From positions 1-19,521 of the forward strand of contig CALBUB010000049.1 of the NCBI GenBank assembly GCA_937967955.1: a DNA stretch of 19,521 nucleotides, written 5' to 3'. Each line of letters begins with the position of its first letter. Position 1 is the first letter of the stretch. Origin of the DNA: an uncultured Bacillota bacterium. Its GTDB lineage: Bacteria > Bacillota > Clostridia > Tissierellales > Tepidimicrobiaceae. The notes beneath the pieces were generated by a model. The model did not search any database. It saw nothing but the letters and a program-made list of their open reading frames with translations, and was not told where the DNA came from. Shown piece by piece: positions 15,744 to 19,521 of this stretch. The translations under genes were made by a program, and so were the position numbers.

Positions 15744-16280
15744 ATGTTTATTGAAATTTTAGATGCCATATCCAGATATTCAATACCAGTAGTGTTTGTA
15801 GGGATTGTAGCCTATGGACTTATAAAGAAGGTTAAGGTATATGAAGCCTTCACAGAAGGGGCAAAGGAAGGCTTTAATACAGCCGTAAGGATTATTCCAT
15901 TTTTAGTAGCCATGTTGGTGGCCATAGGAGTATTTAGAGCATCAGGAGCTATGGATTTACTTACCAAAGCCTTAAGCCCTATTACAAGTGTATTGGGAAT
16001 ACCATCAGAAACTTTACCCATGGCCTTTATGCGCCCTCTATCTGGCGGTGGAGCTCAAGGGGTTATGACTGAGATAATAAATACCCACGGGCCAGATTCA
16101 CTAATAGGTAGGACTGTAGCTGTAATGATGGGTTCCACAGAAACCACCTTTTATGTATTAGCAGTATATTATGGTTCAGTAGCCATAAAGAAAACACGGC
16201 ATGCACTACCAGCTGGCTTGTTGGCTGATTTAGCTGGCCTATTAACTGCCATATATATCTCTAAAATATTCTTTGGATAA
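15744..16280 (+). CDS. spmB: Spore maturation protein B
   Basis: Integral membrane partner of SpmA (178 aa, normal length), also a Gate-domain protein. Hydrophobic segments are at about 12-27 and 52-66, and near the C-terminus. Conserved stretches are FMRPLSGGGAQGVMTEII, GPDSLIGRTVAVMMGSTETT and FYVLAVYYGSVAIKKTRHAL. The ATG follows GGGGAGGGGG by 4 bases. The S66 carboxypeptidase starts 12 bases downstream, so spmA-spmB-S66-dapF reads as one transcript. In Bacillus the spm genes sit next to dacB (a spore cortex carboxypeptidase); here a different peptidoglycan peptidase takes that place. Confidence 0.94.
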   Translation: MFIEILDAISRYSIPVVFVGIVAYGLIKKVKVYEAFTEGAKEGFNTAVRIIPFLVAMLVAIGVFRASGAMDLLTKALSPITSVLGIPSETLPMAFMRPLSGGGAQGVMTEIINTHGPDSLIGRTVAVMMGSTETTFYVLAVYYGSVAIKKTRHALPAGLLADLAGLLTAIYISKIFFG

Positions 16281-16292
16281 TGGAGTGGTAAT

Positions 16293-17219
16293 ATGATAAA
16301 ACCTAAAAGGTTGAAGTTGGGGGATACTATTGGAGTAGTTGCACCAGCTAGCCCTACAACAGAAGATAAGGTGGATAAGGTACAAAAGAAACTTAAGGAA
16401 ATGGGCTTTAATGTGGTAATGGGAAAAAGCTGTTATTTAAAATATGGATATTTGGCAGGGAAAGATGAACTTAGAGCAGAAGATTTAAATTACATGTTTA
16501 GCAATGAGAAAATAGATGGAATAATCTGTTTACGGGGTGGCTATGGAACTATAAGAATATTAGATTTATTAGATTATAATTTAATAAAAGCCAATCCTAA
16601 AGTATTTATAGGCTATAGTGACATAACAGCCCTCCATATTGCCATAAACCAAAGAGCAAGCTTGGTGACTTTTCATGGGCCTATGGCAGCCTCAGACTTA
16701 GTTGAGAATGTTAGTAGTTTTACATTAAACAGTTTATACAACTCCATACTTCAGGAAGAATTTAATGGCCATATAGAAAATTCAACAGAAGAACTAATAA
16801 CCATAAATGGGGGAGTTGCAGAAGGCCAGCTAATAGGAGGAAACTTATCCTTAATAGTTAGTACAATAGGCACCCCTTATGAAATAGACACTAAGGGTAA
16901 GCTACTTTTCATTGAAGAAATAGGAGAAGAGCCTTACAGGATAGATAGGATGCTTAACCAGCTTATATTATCTAATAAGCTTCAACAAGCAGAAGGAATT
17001 ATACTAGGCAATTTCAACAACTGTGTAGCAGAAGAGCCAGATATATCCCTTACATTAGAAGAAGTAATAGATAATTTAATAAGACCTCTTAATAAGCCTA
17101 CCATATTCAATTTACAAGCAGGCCATTGTGAGCCAAATATAACAATCCCCTTTGGGGTCAAGGCTAAATTAGATGCCCATAGGAAGGAGCTTGTTATACT
17201 TGAAAGGCCTACCAGTTAA
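16293..17219 (+). CDS. S66 family LD-carboxypeptidase (LdcA/MccF type)
   Basis: A serine carboxypeptidase of family S66 (308 aa), which removes the terminal D-alanine from the L,D-bond of muropeptide tetrapeptides (LdcA) or cleaves peptide-nucleotide antibiotics (MccF). The Ser-Glu-His triad is seen: S109 in GYSDITAL, E208/E209 in FIEEIGEEPYRID, and H278 in QAGHCEPN. PKRLKLGDTIGVVAPASP at the start and CLRGGYGTIRILDLLDY are typical. No signal peptide, so it is cytosolic and fits peptidoglycan recycling. GAGTGG lies before the ATG. It is tightly packed between spmB (12 bases) and dapF (overlap about 20 bases). The DAP and sporulation context favours LdcA-type activity over immunity; this is inference. 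Confidence 0.92.
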   Translation: MIKPKRLKLGDTIGVVAPASPTTEDKVDKVQKKLKEMGFNVVMGKSCYLKYGYLAGKDELRAEDLNYMFSNEKIDGIICLRGGYGTIRILDLLDYNLIKANPKVFIGYSDITALHIAINQRASLVTFHGPMAASDLVENVSSFTLNSLYNSILQEEFNGHIENSTEELITINGGVAEGQLIGGNLSLIVSTIGTPYEIDTKGKLLFIEEIGEEPYRIDRMLNQLILSNKLQQAEGIILGNFNNCVAEEPDISLTLEEVIDNLIRPLNKPTIFNLQAGHCEPNITIPFGVKAKLDAHRKELVILERPTS

Positions 17220-18069
17220 GTTTACTAAAATGGAAGCAGCGGGAAATGATTTTATCATTTTCAATGGCTTTGAATATAATATAAAAGACTGCAAAAATTT
17301 AGCAATAAAAGTTTGCCATAGACACTTTGGAATTGGAGCCGATGGAATACTTATCTGTAAAGAAAGCCAAAAGGCAGATATTAAGATGCTCTATTTTAAC
17401 TCTGATGGCTCTCAGGGAGAAATGTGTGGCAATGGCATAAGATGTTTTTCTAAATATGCTTATGAGGAAGGGCTAGTTGATAAGGCTACCTTTACAGTAG
17501 AAACCCTAGACGGAATAAAAACTGTCTTTTTAGAAACGGATAGCTACAATAAGGTAAAAGCTGTAAGAGTAAACATGGGCAAACCTGTTTTCCATACCAA
17601 ATATATACCTGTAAGCTTAAACAAGGAAAAAGCCATAGAAGAAAGACTGGAAATAGATGGTCGGGAAATAGTATTTTCAGCAGTCCTTATGGGAGTACCT
17701 CATACAGTCATATTTGTAGAGGATATAGGGAATGTGGATGTAAATAGACTAGGGGCTAAAATAGAAAAGCACCGTTTATTTCCTAAAAAGACTAATGTGA
17801 ACTTTGTAAAGATAAACAATAGAAGAGAAATAAACATATACACTTGGGAAAGAGGAGCGGGAAGAACTCTAGGCTGTGGAACTGGTTCCTGTGCCAGTGT
17901 GGTAATAGGTAATCTACTAGATAGGTTAGATAGAAAAGTCCATGTAAGAACAGAAGGAGGAGAATTAGAAGTAATAATTGGAGAAGAATATGAAGTATTC
18001 ATGGAAGGAGGCGCAAATAGAATCTGTGATGGAGTTTTCTACAAGGTAGGTAAGCAGATAGTAGATTAA
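17200..18069 (+). CDS. dapF: Diaminopimelate epimerase
   Basis: Converts LL- to meso-diaminopimelate without a cofactor, for lysine and peptidoglycan synthesis (289 aa from this start). Two catalytic cysteines are at C76 in MCGNGIRC and C226 in GCGTGSCASV. AAGNDFI near the N-terminus and FNSDGSQGEMCGNGIR are hallmark stretches, and the two half-domains are intact. The start is not simple. TTG at 17200 (MKGLPVKFTKMEAAGNDF) has AGGAAGGAG 10 bases upstream, within the end of the S66 gene; an ATG at 17173 is in frame but has no site. TTG is preferred, giving a 20-base overlap and translational coupling. The typical family start MKFTKM would fall at a GTT codon (17215), which is not a start. The symporter gene follows in 22 bases. 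Confidence 0.94.
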   Translation: MKGLPVKFTKMEAAGNDFIIFNGFEYNIKDCKNLAIKVCHRHFGIGADGILICKESQKADIKMLYFNSDGSQGEMCGNGIRCFSKYAYEEGLVDKATFTVETLDGIKTVFLETDSYNKVKAVRVNMGKPVFHTKYIPVSLNKEKAIEERLEIDGREIVFSAVLMGVPHTVIFVEDIGNVDVNRLGAKIEKHRLFPKKTNVNFVKINNRREINIYTWERGAGRTLGCGTGSCASVVIGNLLDRLDRKVHVRTEGGELEVIIGEEYEVFMEGGANRICDGVFYKVGKQIVD

Positions 18070-18091
18070 TAATAGTCTGGGGGAGAGAATT

Positions 18092-19348
18092 GTGACTAAT
18101 ATAAATAGAAAAAGCCTTTGGGAGTATTATAGATTCCCGATTATCCTCTTATCCTCAATCATATTAGGAAGTATTATTGGACTAATCATTGGAGAAAGGG
18201 CAGCAGTATTAAAGCCCTTGGGAGATATATTTTTAAACATAATGTTTACCATAGTAGTCCCTCTAGTATTTATAACCATTTCTAGTGCCGTATCCAATAT
18301 AGTAGACATGAAAAGATTGGGGAAAATAATCGGCTACATGCTACTCATATTCATAATTACAGGTATAATAGCTTCCATTATAATGATAGTTACAGTAAAC
18401 CTAGTGCCACCAGCTGAAGGAGTAAATATCCAGGTGGAAAACTATGAAGAAATCAATGAAATAAGTACAGCAGAACAATTAGTAAAAGCCATAACTGTAA
18501 CTGACTTTCCAGAGCTTATTTCAAGAAGGAATATGCTGCCCCTTATAATATTCTCCATATTCTTTGGAGCCTGTGTAAGCTTGTTAGGAGAAAGGGTCAA
18601 GCCCATATCCAATATACTCAACATACTATCCGATGTATTCCTTAAGATGATATCTTTGATAATGTATTATGCTCCAATTGGTCTAGGTGCTTATTTTGCA
18701 GCCTTAGTGGGAGAATTTGGGCCAGAATTACTAGGCTCTTATGCAAGGGCCATGGTAGTTTACTATCCTATAACTATTGCCTATTTCTTCATAGCCTTCT
18801 TCTTCTATGCCTACTTTGCCAGCGGCATGGAAGGGGTTAGGATATACTTTAAAAATATATTCCCTGTTGCAGTAACCTCCTTAGCAACCCAATCTAGTAT
18901 TGCAACTATGCCTGTAAACTTAACAGTAGCTAAAAGAATAGGAGTGCCTAAGGATATTAGGGATATTGTAATACCTATTGGAGCTACAGCCCATATGGAT
19001 GGTTCCTGCTTAAGTGCCATACTCAAGATAGCCTTCCTATTTGGAATATACAATTTACCCTTTGAAGGAATAAGTACTTACGTAACAGCCACTATAATAG
19101 CTGTATTAAGTGGAGTAGTAATGTCTGGTGTTCCTGGTGGGGGCTTAATAGGGGAGATGCTAATAGTCAATCTATATGGTTTTCCACCAGAAGCCTTCCC
19201 AATAATAGCTACCATTGGATATTTAGTTGACCCTCCTGCAACTATGCTTAATGTAACAGGGGATACAGTAGCTTCAATGATGGTAACAAGAATATTGGAA
19301 GGCAAGGATTGGATAGCTAAGAAGCTTACAGCCAATGAAGCTGAATAA
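18092..19348 (+). CDS. DAACS (glutamate-transporter fold) amino acid:cation symporter
   Basis: A membrane symporter of the dicarboxylate/amino acid:cation family (418 aa, eight TM helices and two re-entrant hairpins expected). Core motifs are TQSSIATMPVNL (hairpin 1, S268-S269), GATAHMDGS (TM7, in place of NMDGT), SGVPGGGLIGEM (hairpin 2) and DPPATMLNVTGD (TM8, D380, N387, D391). Two residues that bind the acidic side chain in archaeal GltPh are different: R276 is Q267 here, and R397 is A383. D380, matching D394 that holds the amino group, is kept. So an amino acid is likely the substrate, but glutamate or aspartate is unlikely; a neutral amino acid is my inference. GTG start with GGGGGAG upstream. 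It ends the dapF transcript at a strong terminator. Confidence 0.92.
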   Translation: MTNINRKSLWEYYRFPIILLSSIILGSIIGLIIGERAAVLKPLGDIFLNIMFTIVVPLVFITISSAVSNIVDMKRLGKIIGYMLLIFIITGIIASIIMIVTVNLVPPAEGVNIQVENYEEINEISTAEQLVKAITVTDFPELISRRNMLPLIIFSIFFGACVSLLGERVKPISNILNILSDVFLKMISLIMYYAPIGLGAYFAALVGEFGPELLGSYARAMVVYYPITIAYFFIAFFFYAYFASGMEGVRIYFKNIFPVAVTSLATQSSIATMPVNLTVAKRIGVPKDIRDIVIPIGATAHMDGSCLSAILKIAFLFGIYNLPFEGISTYVTATIIAVLSGVVMSGVPGGGLIGEMLIVNLYGFPPEAFPIIATIGYLVDPPATMLNVTGDTVASMMVTRILEGKDWIAKKLTANEAE

Positions 19349-19359
19349 ATGTAGTTTAT

Positions 19360-19406
19360 TTGCCGTCAGCCTTTAGTTTGAATGTACTAGGCTGGCGGCA
19401 ATTTTT
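19360..19406 (+). terminator. Strong terminator after the symporter gene
   Basis: A 13-bp stem (19360-19372 with 19389-19401, one G-U pair) has a 16-base loop and TTTTT tail. It ends the large plus-strand run. Confidence 0.88.
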
Positions 19407-19521
19407 GTATATAATAACAGAATATTTAAAATTAGTGGACAGTAAATATACAACCATATTAAATCTAAACAAAATGGGTATACATTATAATATAAAAGGG
19501 ATAGGAATTTATGAGAAGGCT
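19407..19521 (+). promoter_or_regulatory. Intergenic stretch and possible start of a cut-off gene
   Basis: AT-rich sequence with a TATAAT at 19486-19491. AAAAGGGATAGGAA is followed by ATG at 19511 (reads M-R-R). A gene may begin there and continue past the window, but three codons cannot confirm it. The TATAAT is too close to that ATG for a normal leader. Confidence 0.3.

Noticed and set aside
1..19521. Mobile elements, CRISPR arrays, tRNA or rRNA genes
   Set aside because: I saw no transposase or integrase genes, spaced repeats, or RNA gene signatures on either strand.
19511..19521. Partial gene at the right edge
   Set aside because: Only three codons are visible, so it is noted within the intergenic entry but not called as a gene.

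Overview
The window is about 19.5 kb of AT-rich chromosome. It is densely packed with plus-strand genes and has a single minus-strand gene. Strong purine-rich Shine-Dalgarno sites, frequent GTG/TTG starts, and AGA/AGG and ATA codon preference point to a low-GC Firmicute. An adenosylcobalamin-type (class II) ribonucleotide reductase, a radical SAM enzyme, SpmA/SpmB, DUF1540 and many peptidases suggest an anaerobic, spore-forming, peptide- or amino-acid-using clostridium. I infer a Tissierellia-like relative from protein flavour only; no marker gene proves it. I see no phage, insertion sequence, CRISPR array, tRNA or rRNA. Codon and base usage look uniform, so this reads as a core chromosomal region.

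Layout. (1) 12-1884: a short run with a D-cysteine desulfhydrase-type PLP enzyme, a small lipoprotein and a free methionine-(R)-sulfoxide reductase, closed by a hairpin terminator. The two enzymes share a sulfur-amino-acid theme. (2) 2175-4307: class II ribonucleotide reductase nrdJ, monocistronic, with a roughly 290-base repeat-rich AT leader and a strong terminator. (3) 4481-7308: an orphan beta-type DNA methyltransferase whose end overlaps the start of a PepD-like dipeptidase. (4) 7382-10978: a His-rich/acidic DUF1292 protein with its own terminator, then an M18 aminopeptidase, a Cof-type HAD phosphatase and a YtqA/YhcC-type radical SAM protein. (5) 11070-11706: a small P-loop protein and a convergent DUF1540 gene sharing one bidirectional terminator. 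(6) 11876-19348: a DUF6648-like gene, lysA, an M20 amidohydrolase, spmA-spmB, an S66 LD-carboxypeptidase, dapF and an amino-acid:cation symporter, ending in a strong terminator.

The last block is the most coherent. lysA and dapF act on diaminopimelate (DAP), the S66 enzyme trims DAP-containing stem peptides, SpmAB serve spore core maturation, and the M20 enzyme could release DAP or other amino acids from N-acyl or peptide forms. Together they suggest cell-wall peptide synthesis or recycling linked to sporulation. Points worth a second look are the solitary methyltransferase, the repeats before nrdJ, the His-rich DUF1292 protein, the M20 enzyme in DAP context, and a glutamate-transporter-fold protein that lacks both arginines that normally select acidic substrates. 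I found no clearly unprecedented multi-gene system.
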